64,000 nt of DNA from positions 1,186,374 through 1,250,373 of the forward strand of contig NC_020062.1 of assembly GCF_000330885.1 (NCBI RefSeq), read 5' to 3'. Position 1 is the first letter of the stretch. Each line of letters begins with the position of its first letter. The translations under genes were made by a program, and so were the position numbers. The notes under the pieces were generated by a model. The model did no database searches and had not been told where the DNA came from. It saw only the letters and a list, made by a program, of their open reading frames with translations. Below are positions 18,301-26,563 of the stretch, in pieces. The DNA is from Rhizobium tropici CIAT 899 (GTDB lineage Bacteria > Pseudomonadota > Alphaproteobacteria > Rhizobiales > Rhizobiaceae).

Positions 18301-19315
18301 GGAGAATTTCTTCGATATTGGCGGACAGTCTCTGATGGCCGTGCGCATCGTCTCGCGCCTGAAGATGCGCCATCCCGAATGGCCGCTGACGATCGCCGAT
18401 ATGTTCAACCATCCGACGGTGCGTGATCTTGCGCTCGCCATCGACGGCAGTCGCGACGAAACCGGCGTCGATGTCGTCTACCTCAGACGCAACGGTGACC
18501 GGCCGGTGCTCTACTGCTTCCCGGGCCTCCTCGTCAGCACGCGCGAATATATGCGCCTCGTCGATTATCTCGGCCCGGAACAGCCGGCGACCGGCTTCAT
18601 TTGCTATTCGCTGACCGAGACCAAGACGCTCAGCACCCGCGTCGAAGATATCACCGCGCGTTACGCCGAAGCCGTACGCAGACAAGCCAAGGGTAGTCCT
18701 TGCGCCTTTCTCGGCTGGTCGTGGGGCGGGCTGCTCGCCTATGAGGCCGCCCGGCAGCTCGGCAACGATATCGACCTGCGCATGATCGGCATGGTCGATG
18801 TCTGCGATATGGACGAGGAGTTTACCGTCGGTATCATGCCGCGCTTCGAAGACGGTATCCGCGATCGCACCCATGCCGCCGTGCAGAGCTGGCTTGCGAC
18901 CACGCCGATGCGCGAGGATTGGAAGAGGCTATTCGCCGCCATGAACGAGGAGGTCTACGAACAGTTCCTCCATCATATCGTCAAGCATAACGTCAAACTG
19001 CCGACGGACGGTCCCGATATCGGCTCGGAAGAGCATACGTTCTGGATCCTCATCGACAATGCGATGATCTTCCGCAACTACCGCCTGGAGCAATCCGATT
19101 TCCGCATCCATGCCTTTGCGGCCGAGGATTCTCTCACGCGTGCCCTCAACGTCATCGACTGGCGGCGATATTCGCCAAGCGCGACGGCATCGGAGATCGT
19201 TACCGGCACCAACCATTTGACGATCATCGGCAAGACGCCTTTCCATCAGCGTTTCGCCCGGCGGCTCGATCATGCCTTTGCGCCGGCGTCGCTGTCCAAA
19301 GACACCGTCAAGTAA
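15338..19315 (+). CDS. Single-module NRPS (degenerate C, A, T, TE) for a siderophore
   Basis: This 1325-residue synthetase activates one amino acid and releases the product. Residues ~20-430 are a condensation-like domain whose HHxxxDG motif reads HAILADA near 149, so the catalytic second His is Ala. Residues ~450-950 are the adenylation domain (YVIYTSGSTGVPKG, NGYGPTE, YKSGDLGRW, KLRGFRIEPGEIE, NSKLDR). FDIGGQSLMAV near 995 carries the phosphopantetheine serine. Residues ~1050-1310 are a thioesterase with GWSWGG near 1126. My reading of the ten specificity positions is DGESYFGMTK, which I cannot assign. ATG 15338 has AAGGAG 12 bases upstream. With only one module, several copies of the same unit must be joined iteratively, or the TE oligomerises them. 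Confidence 0.92.
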   Translation: MTIHDRNAKAANDTDFLAKCSLSPTQSRIWLLSETGNEVVYGRQILAIAFPPVPLAVAHEGLSKLSRQHPLITSEFEARAGGAVQQILRNDRFVEIIETKLAAGENLDDALTAAATAEQARPIDLTDGNPARFILLTQEARAAGVLFSLHAILADAAALDLLATDFLHNIDGHDPADIAETVLPNAASWMIANGAPRHAAPELVDFWFQQLTAQENIASLPPQTSAGKNTVDEAWFEHMLEVPIQSSADTSGDMLAALGIALRRHTGYGTQRIGLVTRPERQKVAARCEDVLILTPELDGTMTLKDVRNAFVKEIDMAIRQSLPFEALADALIRRDESFDTTGLVKTLLDVGPPLRLLQATSNEVTLRSPIEPPARRDADLVVTVSPASIGKLRIGIGFDPQKHDRKQIIRFADDLALALAQVQASPGLQVKHIPFVSPEELDRLSAPYPDAPEPDDGIPIHEVISAQARRRPNAFAVAQGEKSVTHGELEAAANRLAHRLIAMGIGPEKRVAIALEKSIDAIIAILAVLKAGGAFTPVEPDHPEARNRHILTAPGLSLVISRAKHIANLPSDITTPYLNLDAIDLSAESVGAPATTIAPRQLAYVIYTSGSTGVPKGVAVEHGPLAHHCKATLRIYEMSEESCEYPVLPFTSDGGHERWMVPLMAGGGVVLTQDKLATPEDAFAAMKRHGVNNASLPTSYVRGLAEYAGENGEIPRLRLYSFGGEALSQAVFDMITENLKAQLLINGYGPTETIMTPMIWKIPAGTRFEGTVAPIGRGVGDRRIYVLDADLAPVPVGVIGEIYIGGSGLARGYLGQPELTADRFIPDPFTAGGRLYKSGDLGRWREDGIVEFAGRVDHQIKLRGFRIEPGEIEAVLRSDQRVAEAVILLHNDGGRSSLVAYVVPREGESLSVTELRRTAMTALPDYMVPQTIMLIDKLPMGPNSKLDRAALPAPRIECEMALPANDKEKAILDVWKDILDIGDIGVTENFFDIGGQSLMAVRIVSRLKMRHPEWPLTIADMFNHPTVRDLALAIDGSRDETGVDVVYLRRNGDRPVLYCFPGLLVSTREYMRLVDYLGPEQPATGFICYSLTETKTLSTRVEDITARYAEAVRRQAKGSPCAFLGWSWGGLLAYEAARQLGNDIDLRMIGMVDVCDMDEEFTVGIMPRFEDGIRDRTHAAVQSWLATTPMREDWKRLFAAMNEEVYEQFLHHIVKHNVKLPTDGPDIGSEEHTFWILIDNAMIFRNYRLEQSDFRIHAFAAEDSLTRALNVIDWRRYSPSATASEIVTGTNHLTIIGKTPFHQRFARRLDHAFAPASLSKDTVK

Positions 19316-19347
19316 CCCCCTCTTCGATATCATTCTGGAGCTGCATC

Positions 19348-20667
19348 ATGACATCGCACGTGCTCGACCTCGCCGGGGCCGGAATCGGTCCCTTCAACCT
19401 CAGCCTTGCCGCTCAGCTCGATTCGATACCGCAACTTTCCGTCCGCTTCTTCGAGCGGCGTCCATCCTTCGCTTGGCATCCGGGAATGATGCTGCCGGGT
19501 GCGGAAATGCAGACATCCATCCTCAAGGATCTGGTCACCGCCACCAATCCGACAAGCCGCTGGAGCTTTCTCTCCTATCTTGTTGCGAATAAACGCTTTT
19601 ATCAGTTTCTAAACGCAGAATATGAAGCTGTTCCGCGCAAGGAATTTGCCGACTACCTCGGATGGGTCGCGCGCGGGCTGACGTCGCTCCGCTTCGGCGA
19701 CAGCGTGCGAGAGGTCCATGCCAATGACGGCTTCTTCTCCATCACCACCGACGATGGCGCGATCAGCGCCCGCAATCTCTCCGTCGGTGTCGGCAAGATT
19801 GCGTCTCGTCCGGCCTGGGCCGAGCAACTGCCCAAATCCATGACCTTCCATAGCAGCGAAGCGATGCAGCGCATCGGTGACGTCAAAGCGCCCCGCATTG
19901 CCGTCATCGGCGGCGGCCAGAGCGGCGCCGAGATCGTCGATGCGCTCCTGGATCTGACTAGGGTTTCATCCATCCACTGGATCAGCCGCCGGCCGAATTT
20001 CGAGCCGCTCGATGCGACGCCATTCACCAACGAGCTCTTCACGCCAGGCTATATGGAACGCTTCCACGGACTTCCCGAGGAGCTGCGGCTCACGCACACG
20101 CGCCGGCAGGTGCTGGCCAGCGATGGCGTTTCCGCCTCCACCCTGAAGAAGCTCTATCGCCGGCTCTACGAGCGAAAGCTCGAAACGCGGGGCGCCTCGG
20201 ATCAAGGCATATCGCTGCGCCCCTTCCGCAACGTCATCGCAGCCGAGCAGGATGGTCCCGAAATCACGCTGACGATGCGCAACGGCTTCGATGACAGCAT
20301 CGAGACACTGACGGTCGACATGATCGTCTTTGCAACCGGCTATCGCTTCGTGCTTCCGGAGTTTCTGTATTCGCTCGAAAATCGCATCGAGCTCAACTCC
20401 ATCGGCGAACCGGTGCTGGAAAGCGATTTCTCGCTCAGATGGGATGGGCCGCGTGAGAGCCGCATCTTCGTTCTCAATGCCGGACGCCACAGCCACGGCA
20501 TTGCCGAGCCGCAGCTCAGCCTTGCCGCATGGCGCAGCGCGGTCATCGCCAACGCGTTGCTCGGCCGCCAGCATTTCGATCTCGATCAACTCGATCCCAT
20601 CGTGCAGTGGGAAACGCACGGACAGCCCTCGAACCTTCCCTCTCACATGGGGCAGGCAGCGGAATAG
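19348..20667 (+). CDS. IucD-like lysine/ornithine N-monooxygenase
   Basis: This 439-residue flavoprotein N-hydroxylates the side-chain amine of lysine or ornithine using FAD, NADPH and oxygen, the first step to a hydroxamate. LAGAGIGPFNLSLA (7-20) binds FAD, AVIGGGQSGAEIV near 185 binds NADPH, and FATGYRFVLPEF near 328 is the C-terminal ATG motif. The blocks MQTSILKDLVTATNPTSRWS, YLVANKRFYQFL and AEPQLSLAAWRSA match IucD (lysine N6-hydroxylase) more closely than ornithine hydroxylases as I remember them. It follows the NRPS by 32 bases. Lysine specificity is therefore favoured but unproven; a LysA paralogue in the divergent operon supports it. Confidence 0.92.
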   Translation: MTSHVLDLAGAGIGPFNLSLAAQLDSIPQLSVRFFERRPSFAWHPGMMLPGAEMQTSILKDLVTATNPTSRWSFLSYLVANKRFYQFLNAEYEAVPRKEFADYLGWVARGLTSLRFGDSVREVHANDGFFSITTDDGAISARNLSVGVGKIASRPAWAEQLPKSMTFHSSEAMQRIGDVKAPRIAVIGGGQSGAEIVDALLDLTRVSSIHWISRRPNFEPLDATPFTNELFTPGYMERFHGLPEELRLTHTRRQVLASDGVSASTLKKLYRRLYERKLETRGASDQGISLRPFRNVIAAEQDGPEITLTMRNGFDDSIETLTVDMIVFATGYRFVLPEFLYSLENRIELNSIGEPVLESDFSLRWDGPRESRIFVLNAGRHSHGIAEPQLSLAAWRSAVIANALLGRQHFDLDQLDPIVQWETHGQPSNLPSHMGQAAE

Positions 20668-21387
20668 GTGAAGGCGGGCCAACCGGAGGAAGAAACGTCG
20701 CAGGTGGAACTTCATAGCCTGCACCTGTCTGACGGGCTTCCCGTGCCGGGCTCGATTTTGAGCGAGGCAGAAAAAAGCCGTGCCGCAGCATTCAGATCGT
20801 GCACGGCGCGGCGCCTTTTCGTTGCCGGACGGGTCCTATGCCGAAGCATTCTCGCCAATCGGCTTGGCTGCGCCCCGCAAGCACTTTGTCTTGCGATTAC
20901 CCCTTCCGGCAGACCCTACCTGCGCGATTATCCCGACATCGATTTCAATCTGTCGCACACGAAAGACCGCGTAGCGCTCGCGATCTGCCGCGGCGGCAGC
21001 ATCGGCATCGATATCGAGCGCCTCGACGCGTTTTCGGAGCAGGAAGCCTCCGAGATCATGCCGATGATCCTTTCCGAACAAGAGCTCAATCAAGTCGATC
21101 AATTGGATGAGCGACATCGCCGCGATGTTTTTCTCGCCTATTGGGTCCAGAAAGAAGCCGCGCTGAAATGCTTCGGTCAGGGTTTTCTAGCCAACCCGCA
21201 AAGCGTGATACTGACATCCGAAAACGCAACCAATGGAAGCAAAGCCCAGGTATTGGGCGAAGCGATTTTCATCCATTCGGGTCGGATAAGCGACGGAGAA
21301 AGCAGAGGTTTTCAGTGGGCTATCGCGACATCAAACGCTACGGCGCGGCCGCAATGGCAGCATCACAAAAGCGGGATTTTCTTCTAG
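20668..21387 (+). CDS. Sfp-type 4'-phosphopantetheinyl transferase
   Basis: This protein of up to 239 residues attaches phosphopantetheine from CoA to the serine of the NRPS carrier domain. The family signatures are present: GRPYL and NLSHTKDRVALAI (about 88-112), IGIDIERLD with the Mg-binding aspartate and glutamate, and YWVQKEAALKCFGQG, the W-x-x-K-E-A motif. GTG 20668 directly abuts the monooxygenase stop; an in-frame GTG at 20704 has GGAGGA 13 bases upstream and could be the true start. It is the dedicated activator of the adjacent NRPS. The C-terminal ~40 residues are unconserved. Confidence 0.88.
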   Translation: MKAGQPEEETSQVELHSLHLSDGLPVPGSILSEAEKSRAAAFRSCTARRLFVAGRVLCRSILANRLGCAPQALCLAITPSGRPYLRDYPDIDFNLSHTKDRVALAICRGGSIGIDIERLDAFSEQEASEIMPMILSEQELNQVDQLDERHRRDVFLAYWVQKEAALKCFGQGFLANPQSVILTSENATNGSKAQVLGEAIFIHSGRISDGESRGFQWAIATSNATARPQWQHHKSGIFF

Positions 21388-21465
21388 ATCGCCAAAAAAA
21401 TTAAAATAAAATCAGGTGGATAAACCGTGATTTAGGAGATGCTTCACTTTTCGACTCCGCTATCT

Positions 21466-21480
21466 TGACTACCATTGTCA
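21466..21480. promoter_or_regulatory. IRO-type iron box before the rpoI-like gene
   Basis: TGACTACCATTGTCA fits TGA-N9-TCA with symmetrical TGAC/GTCA ends and lies 71 bases before the sigma-factor start. An rpoI controlled this way is known from vicibactin loci, where RirA represses it in high iron. Confidence 0.7.
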
Positions 21481-21551
21481 TGTTTTATAGGTTCCCTTTC
21501 AAAAAGAGGGGCACACAGAAATGCAACTTTGGATTTCAGCGAGAGCCCGAC

Positions 21552-22142
21552 ATGATTGCCAACCATTCGCAGTCGACTTCCAATGAGCAACTCCAAACAG
21601 CACTTCACGCCTATCCGAAGCTCCTCTCCGTCGCACGCCGGATCACCGGCTGCATGAGCTTGGCAGAGGATGTGGTGCAAGAGGTTCTCCTGCAGCTGAT
21701 TTCCAAACCGCTGAAGGCGGATATAGCGGCACCCGCGCCATATGTGATGCGCATGGTGCGCAATCTGGCGACGGATCATATGCGGCGACTGCAATATGAG
21801 CGCGGCCTTTTCCTTGAAGAGGAAGTCGGCGGCAATACCTCCGCCTATGGAAGTCCCGAGGAACATCTTCACGAAGCTCAAGCCTACAAGGCCTTCCGCT
21901 GCACCGTCGAAGCCATGCCCGCAAGAACCAGAAAGTTCTATGAGGAGCATTACTTCGACGACGTCCCTCAGAAAACCATCGCCAAAGAGGCAGGTGTGTC
22001 CTGCGCGCTCGTATGCGGGCTTCTGCGCGAAGCTCATTCGCGTTGCCTCGCCGCAATCTCGCTCGAAGCCGCGCATGACTGCGATGCAGGCGGTACTCAC
22101 AGGCGAAACCGGCCGACACGCGTGCGGGAGATACGGGCCTGA
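21552..22142 (+). CDS. rpoI: RpoI/FecI-like ECF sigma factor
   Basis: This 196-residue sigma factor has region 2 (about 20-85: ARRITGCMSLAEDVVQEVLL then YVMRMVRNLATDHMRR) and region 4 (about 115-165: MPARTRKFYEEHYFDDVPQK then AGVSCALVCGLLREAHSRC). It resembles the iron-starvation group (FecI, PvdS, RpoI). In Rhizobium leguminosarum RpoI drives vicibactin genes; a similar role for this cluster is the natural inference. No FecR-type anti-sigma gene accompanies it, as with RpoI and PvdS-like regulators. ATG 21552 is preferred over an in-frame upstream extension from 21465 that would read through the iron box. The symbol reflects family and context only. Confidence 0.82.
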   Translation: MIANHSQSTSNEQLQTALHAYPKLLSVARRITGCMSLAEDVVQEVLLQLISKPLKADIAAPAPYVMRMVRNLATDHMRRLQYERGLFLEEEVGGNTSAYGSPEEHLHEAQAYKAFRCTVEAMPARTRKFYEEHYFDDVPQKTIAKEAGVSCALVCGLLREAHSRCLAAISLEAAHDCDAGGTHRRNRPTRVREIRA

Positions 22143-22201
22143 TGGCCGCGCACTCCCCCGGTCTGCAATCAGTGCTCCACAACGAGGAAAGGGAGGAATA
22201 G

Positions 22202-22675
22202 ATGCAGGAAACCATCGAGATAACCAAATCCAAAGGCGCCATCTGTCGTGACATCATGTCGGAACTCACCGACTGGTTCGCCGATCCGGATGTCATCGAA
22301 GCTTGCGCCGGCGCTGTGGAAAGCCTGCCGATGTTCGGCTGCGTCGAGGCTGATACTGTGGCCGGCTTCGTGTCGCTGCGCGCCCATCCGCCATCTGCGA
22401 TGGAGATTCTCGTGATCGCAACGCGGCGCCGGCATCACCACAGCGGCGTCGGCAAGCGATTGCTGTCCGCGGCCGAGACCTTCGCCCGCTCTTCCGATTG
22501 CAAGCTTCTGACGGTCAAGACGCTCGCGCCGCGCGGCCGGGACGAACCGCAGTATGAAAAGACACGCGCCTTCTACGACAGAAACGGCTTCATCCGTGCC
22601 GAGATATTTCCAACCCTCTGGCGCGAAAGCGATCCGTGTCTCTTCTTCGTCAAGCCATTGACCTCGATCAACTAA
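22202..22675 (+). CDS. GNAT-family acetyltransferase
   Basis: This 157-residue protein has a GNAT core: a central strand EILVIATRRRHHHSGVGKRLL carrying the acetyl-CoA loop (R/Q-x-x-G-x-G/A as RHHHSGVGKRL, about 78-92), and a C-terminal ARAFYDRNGF motif (about 128). It starts 59 bases after the sigma-factor gene and stops 59 bases before the ABC ATPase. It could modify the siderophore amine or be an unrelated N-acetyltransferase; the substrate is not deducible. In vicibactin synthesis the alpha-amine of ornithine is acetylated, so an analogous step is possible. Confidence 0.8.
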   Translation: MQETIEITKSKGAICRDIMSELTDWFADPDVIEACAGAVESLPMFGCVEADTVAGFVSLRAHPPSAMEILVIATRRRHHHSGVGKRLLSAAETFARSSDCKLLTVKTLAPRGRDEPQYEKTRAFYDRNGFIRAEIFPTLWRESDPCLFFVKPLTSIN

Positions 22676-22734
22676 CGCATCGCTCACCGGCGACCGGAAT
22701 TTTAGGGAGCCGGTGGGCTTCAGCAGGAATGATA

Positions 22735-23547
22735 ATGAAAAACGACAGGATCACCGGAAACGATCAAAGTCACGCAACGGTCTTCGCGACGGAAGGCCTG
22801 CGTTTCGAGGTCGACGGCAAAACCATTCTTCACCCGCTCGATATCAGCTTCAAGGCGGGTGAGATTTCCGGTCTGATCGGCCATAACGGCTCCGGCAAAT
22901 CCACGCTGATCAAGATGCTTGCCAGACAGATTCAGCCGACGGGCGGACGCATCCTGTTCGATGGCGTGGCCGCCGGCTCCTACGATATGCGTGCCTTTGC
23001 GCGCGCTGTCGCCTATCTGCCGCAGGACACCTCATCGGCGGCCGGCATGACCGTCGAGGAACTCGTCGCCTGCGGGCGCTATCCCTGGCACGGTGCGCTC
23101 GGGCGCTTCACCGATGTCGACCGGGCAAAGGTGGAAACAGCGATGAAGCTGACGCATGTCGATACCTTGGCGGGCCGCATGGTGGATACGCTCTCCGGCG
23201 GCGAGCGCCAGCGTGTCTGGATCGCCATGCTGGTCGCGCAGGACAGCCGCTGCCTGCTGCTCGACGAGCCGACATCGGCACTCGACATCGCCCACCAGAT
23301 GGAAATCCTCGGGCTCGTGCGCGAGCTTTGCCGGACGAAGGATCTGAGCGTCATTCTCGTCCTGCACGATATCAATGTCGCGGCACATTTCTGCGATCAT
23401 CTGCATGCGCTGAAGCAAGGGCGCCTCATTGCGGCAGGCCTGTCGCCGACCCTCATGAAGGCCGAAACGCTCAATATGATCTACGGCACAAACATGGGCG
23501 TCACCGCCCATCCCGTACACGGAACGCCGCTTGCCTATGTCATCTGA
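22735..23547 (+). CDS. Ferric-siderophore ABC transporter ATPase (FhuC/FecE type)
   Basis: This 270-residue ATPase powers uptake of ferric siderophore across the inner membrane. Walker A GHNGSGKST lies near residue 50, the signature LSGGERQRVW near 153, Walker B CLLLDEP near 172, and VILVLHDINVAAHFCDHLHAL carries the switch histidine. The FhuC-type pattern YLPQDTSSAAGMTVEELVACGRYPWHGALGRF is clear. ATG 22735 has AGGA six bases upstream; ATG 22729 overlaps that site. It overlaps the binding-protein gene, giving the order fhuC-fhuD-fhuB. Confidence 0.93.
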   Translation: MKNDRITGNDQSHATVFATEGLRFEVDGKTILHPLDISFKAGEISGLIGHNGSGKSTLIKMLARQIQPTGGRILFDGVAAGSYDMRAFARAVAYLPQDTSSAAGMTVEELVACGRYPWHGALGRFTDVDRAKVETAMKLTHVDTLAGRMVDTLSGGERQRVWIAMLVAQDSRCLLLDEPTSALDIAHQMEILGLVRELCRTKDLSVILVLHDINVAAHFCDHLHALKQGRLIAAGLSPTLMKAETLNMIYGTNMGVTAHPVHGTPLAYVI

Positions 23548-24442
23548 AAGCAGCCTCGAGAACCTGATGCTTTCGCGCCGCACGCTGCTTGCCGCCGCGG
23601 CGTTTTTTGCCGTTCCGCAAGTGAGAGTAGCTGCAGAAACCATGTCCGGCCCGATCGTTTCCCTCGATTATGGGCTCGCCTCGACACTGCTGGCGCTCGA
23701 GGTAGCGCCCGCCGCCATCGCTTCGCTCGCCGATTGGGACACATGGGTCGTCGAACCGAAAATGCCTGCTGGCGTCGTCGATCTCGGTACCACTGGCGAG
23801 ATCAATCTCGAGGTCCTGGTAAGCGTCAAACCGGCGCTGATCCTGACCACGCCCTATCTCGCGCCTTTGAAGCCGCAGCTGGAGGCGATTTCGCCGGTCC
23901 TGGAACTGACGGTTTATGCTGAAGGCGGCGAGGCTTTGTCACGCTCCATCGAGGCGACGCGTCGGCTGGCCGACGCCATCGGCCGGCGGCAACAGGCGGA
24001 AGAATTCCTTGCCCGGTCGGAACAATTCTTCGATGACTGCGCAAACCGCGTCAAAAAGCTCAACCCTCCGCCGTTGGCGCTCATTAATTTTGTCGATCCG
24101 CGCCATGCTCGCATTTATTGCGGCGCAGGCCTCTACCAGAACGTCATGACCAGGATCGGCCTCAAAAACGCCTGGACCAGGCCTGGCGATTACTGGGGCT
24201 TCGAGACGATCGGGCTGGAGCAATTGGCGACGCTCGATCAAAGCTTGCGTCTGATCGCATTCGAACCCCTGCTTCCGCCAAATGTGCTCGACAATCTCCA
24301 GGATAGTCCGTTGTGGACCAGCCTTCCCTTTGTCCGAGCCGGGCGCGTCTCCGTGCTGCCGGGCACCTTGATGTTCGGCATGGTGCAGGAAGCGCAGCGT
24401 TTCGCGCGCATATTGCTTGACCATCTGGAAACATTCGCATGA
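23537..24442 (+). CDS. Siderophore-binding periplasmic protein (FhuD type)
   Basis: This ~301-residue protein is a class III (helical backbone) periplasmic binding protein that carries the ferric siderophore to FhuB. The N-terminus MLSRRTLLAAAAFFAVPQ has a twin-arginine-like signal (S-R-R-T-L-L), as known for some FhuD proteins, followed by PIVSLDYGLASTLLALEVAP, the first strand typical of PF01497. ATG 23537 overlaps the ATPase gene by 11 bases; ATG 23567, right before the SRR motif, is another plausible start. The GDYWGFETIGLEQLATLDQ block is typical of FhuD. It binds hydroxamates if the analogy holds. Confidence 0.9.
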   Translation: MSSESSLENLMLSRRTLLAAAAFFAVPQVRVAAETMSGPIVSLDYGLASTLLALEVAPAAIASLADWDTWVVEPKMPAGVVDLGTTGEINLEVLVSVKPALILTTPYLAPLKPQLEAISPVLELTVYAEGGEALSRSIEATRRLADAIGRRQQAEEFLARSEQFFDDCANRVKKLNPPPLALINFVDPRHARIYCGAGLYQNVMTRIGLKNAWTRPGDYWGFETIGLEQLATLDQSLRLIAFEPLLPPNVLDNLQDSPLWTSLPFVRAGRVSVLPGTLMFGMVQEAQRFARILLDHLETFA

Positions 24443-26430
24443 TCCGCACCGAAGCAAATAACGGCCTTGGTGCTCCAGCCGTGGCCCTGACGCTGTTCGC
24501 GCTCGCCAGCCTGCTCGCCTCGCATCAACTGGCGCCTGATGTTTCACGCTTGTTCGGGCAGAAAGCAGGCTACGACCCGCAACGCCTGCTACTCATCTAT
24601 TCGACGCTGCCGAGGATCGTCACCGCCTTGCTGGCGGGTGCCGCGCTCTCGCTATCCGGAAGCCTGCTGCAGCAGGTACTGCGCAATCCGCTCGCCTCGC
24701 CCTCCACGCTCGGCATTTCCGCAGGCGCCAATCTTGCGCTTGTTGCTGTCATGCTTGCCTTTCCCGCTCTTCAGGGTCTCAGCCGCGATGCCGTTGCCCT
24801 GTTCGGGAGCGCCGCTGCCGCTGCCGTCGTCTTCCTGATCGGTGCAAGACGCGGCTTTTCGCCGTTGGCGCTGGTGCTTGCCGGCTTGATCGTCGGCGTC
24901 TGGAGCGGAGCGCTTGCCGCCATTCTCGTCTTGATGAACGATCGCTATCTCGCCGGCCTCTTCATCTGGGGCGCCGGATCGCTGGCGCAGCAAAGCTGGA
25001 CCATACCGCTTTCCCTTCTCCCGAAAATCGCCATCCTGTCTTCCGCGGCCTTGCTGATGGCACGGCCGCTCGCACTCATGGAGCTGGGCGATAGCGGCGC
25101 GAGCGGACTCGGCCTGTCGGTCAAACGCACGCGCATTGCCGCCGTTTGCATCGCGATTGCGCTTGCCGCGATCGTCACCAGCGCCGTCGGCGTTATCGGC
25201 TTCATCGGTCTCATCGCGCCGCGCATCGCCCAGCTTGCCGGCGCTAGACAGATGAAGAGCCAGCTCATCTGGTCACCCCTCATCGGCGCGGGCTTGTTGC
25301 TGCTGACCGATGAAGCCCTCGTGCTGCTCTCGGGGGCTTCTTCGACCTTCCTGCCGACGGGCGCTATTACTGCACTGCTAGGCGCACCGTTGCTACTCCT
25401 GATGCTGCCGCGTTTGAAGGCCGTGCAGCGCAGCGCGCCCTCTCCCTCTCAGAATGCGAGCCGCGCCTTACATACGCCGCGCGTACTCTTGCTTGCATCA
25501 GTTCCGGCGCTCGTCCTTCTCCTGGCCGGTGCGATCTTCTTCGGGCGCGCACCGGATGGGACATGGACGCTGCTTGCCTATCTCCATTGGCCCGACGTGC
25601 TGCCCTATCGTCTGCCGCGCATCGCCGGCGCCTTTGCTGCGGGTGCCATGCTTGGCGTCGTCGGCGCGATCCTGCAACGCCTCAGCGGCAATGAGATGGC
25701 AAGTCCGGAGGTTCTGGGCATTTCGGCAGGCGCTACCCTCGGCGTCACCGCCGCGCTTTTCCTTCTGCCCGCTCCCGGCATGGTCGCACAACTGGGCTTC
25801 GGCGGTATCGGTGCCTTCGCCGTGCTCATCGCCATTTTCCTGTTCGGCATCCGATCCGGTTTCGCGCCGGAACGAGTGCTTCTGACGGGCATCGCGCTGG
25901 GCGCCATACTGGATTCCTTCATCAGCGTGTTGGCCGCGAGCGGCGATCCGCGCGCTATGATCGTCATGCAATGGATGAGCGGATCGACTTATCTCGTTGA
26001 TACACCAAAGGCAATTTCGGCGACGACTGCAGCGACAGCGGGCCTTGGGCTTGCCTTTCTGGCTCATCGCTGGCTCGATCTGTTGCCGCTTGGGGCTCAG
26101 GCGGCGCAGGCAATCGGCATTCGCGTCAACTTTGCCCGTGCCTGCCTATTTGCCCTTGCCGCCGCCATGACCGCGGCCGCCACCCTTGTCGTCGGGCCCT
26201 TGAGCTTCATCGGCCTCATGGGGCCGCATCTGGCGCGCGAGCTTGGCTTGCGACGTGCGGCTCCTCAGCTTGCAGGTGCAGCACTCGCCGGCGGCAGTCT
26301 CATGGTGCTTGCGGACTGGTTCGGCAGGATGATCGCCTTTCCCTATCAGATGCCAGCCGGCCTTGTGTCGGCTCTCGTCGGCGCTCCGCTGCTGTTGATC
26401 TTGCTGATGAAACGGCGAAGGGCGGCATAG
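24439..26430 (+). CDS. Fused siderophore permease (FhuB type)
   Basis: This 663-residue protein is a tandem duplication of a FecCD-type permease: two halves of ~330 residues, each with about ten hydrophobic helices, like FhuB of ferrichrome uptake. Each half has the conserved P-R...AGAALSLSG / P-R-I-A-G-A-F-A-A-G-A-M-L-G block (about 53 and 395), the NPLASPSTLGISAGA / NEMASPEVLGISAGA block, and a GFIGLIAPRIAQ / SFIGLMGPHLAREL coupling loop. The start overlaps the binding-protein stop by 4 bases (ATGA). The fused form is characteristic of hydroxamate (FhuB) systems and supports a hydroxamate ligand. Confidence 0.95.
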   Translation: MIRTEANNGLGAPAVALTLFALASLLASHQLAPDVSRLFGQKAGYDPQRLLLIYSTLPRIVTALLAGAALSLSGSLLQQVLRNPLASPSTLGISAGANLALVAVMLAFPALQGLSRDAVALFGSAAAAAVVFLIGARRGFSPLALVLAGLIVGVWSGALAAILVLMNDRYLAGLFIWGAGSLAQQSWTIPLSLLPKIAILSSAALLMARPLALMELGDSGASGLGLSVKRTRIAAVCIAIALAAIVTSAVGVIGFIGLIAPRIAQLAGARQMKSQLIWSPLIGAGLLLLTDEALVLLSGASSTFLPTGAITALLGAPLLLLMLPRLKAVQRSAPSPSQNASRALHTPRVLLLASVPALVLLLAGAIFFGRAPDGTWTLLAYLHWPDVLPYRLPRIAGAFAAGAMLGVVGAILQRLSGNEMASPEVLGISAGATLGVTAALFLLPAPGMVAQLGFGGIGAFAVLIAIFLFGIRSGFAPERVLLTGIALGAILDSFISVLAASGDPRAMIVMQWMSGSTYLVDTPKAISATTAATAGLGLAFLAHRWLDLLPLGAQAAQAIGIRVNFARACLFALAAAMTAAATLVVGPLSFIGLMGPHLARELGLRRAAPQLAGAALAGGSLMVLADWFGRMIAFPYQMPAGLVSALVGAPLLLILLMKRRRAA

Positions 26431-26563
26431 TCTCACGTAGTGGGCGATCCCGAGCGCGGCATATATGCAAACGGGATACTTGCTAGCCGAAGGCGGGCAG
26501 ATTGCTTGCGTTGCTGTGCGACCACTTTCGGGAACCAAGTTCAAATCAAAACATTGGCTCCGA

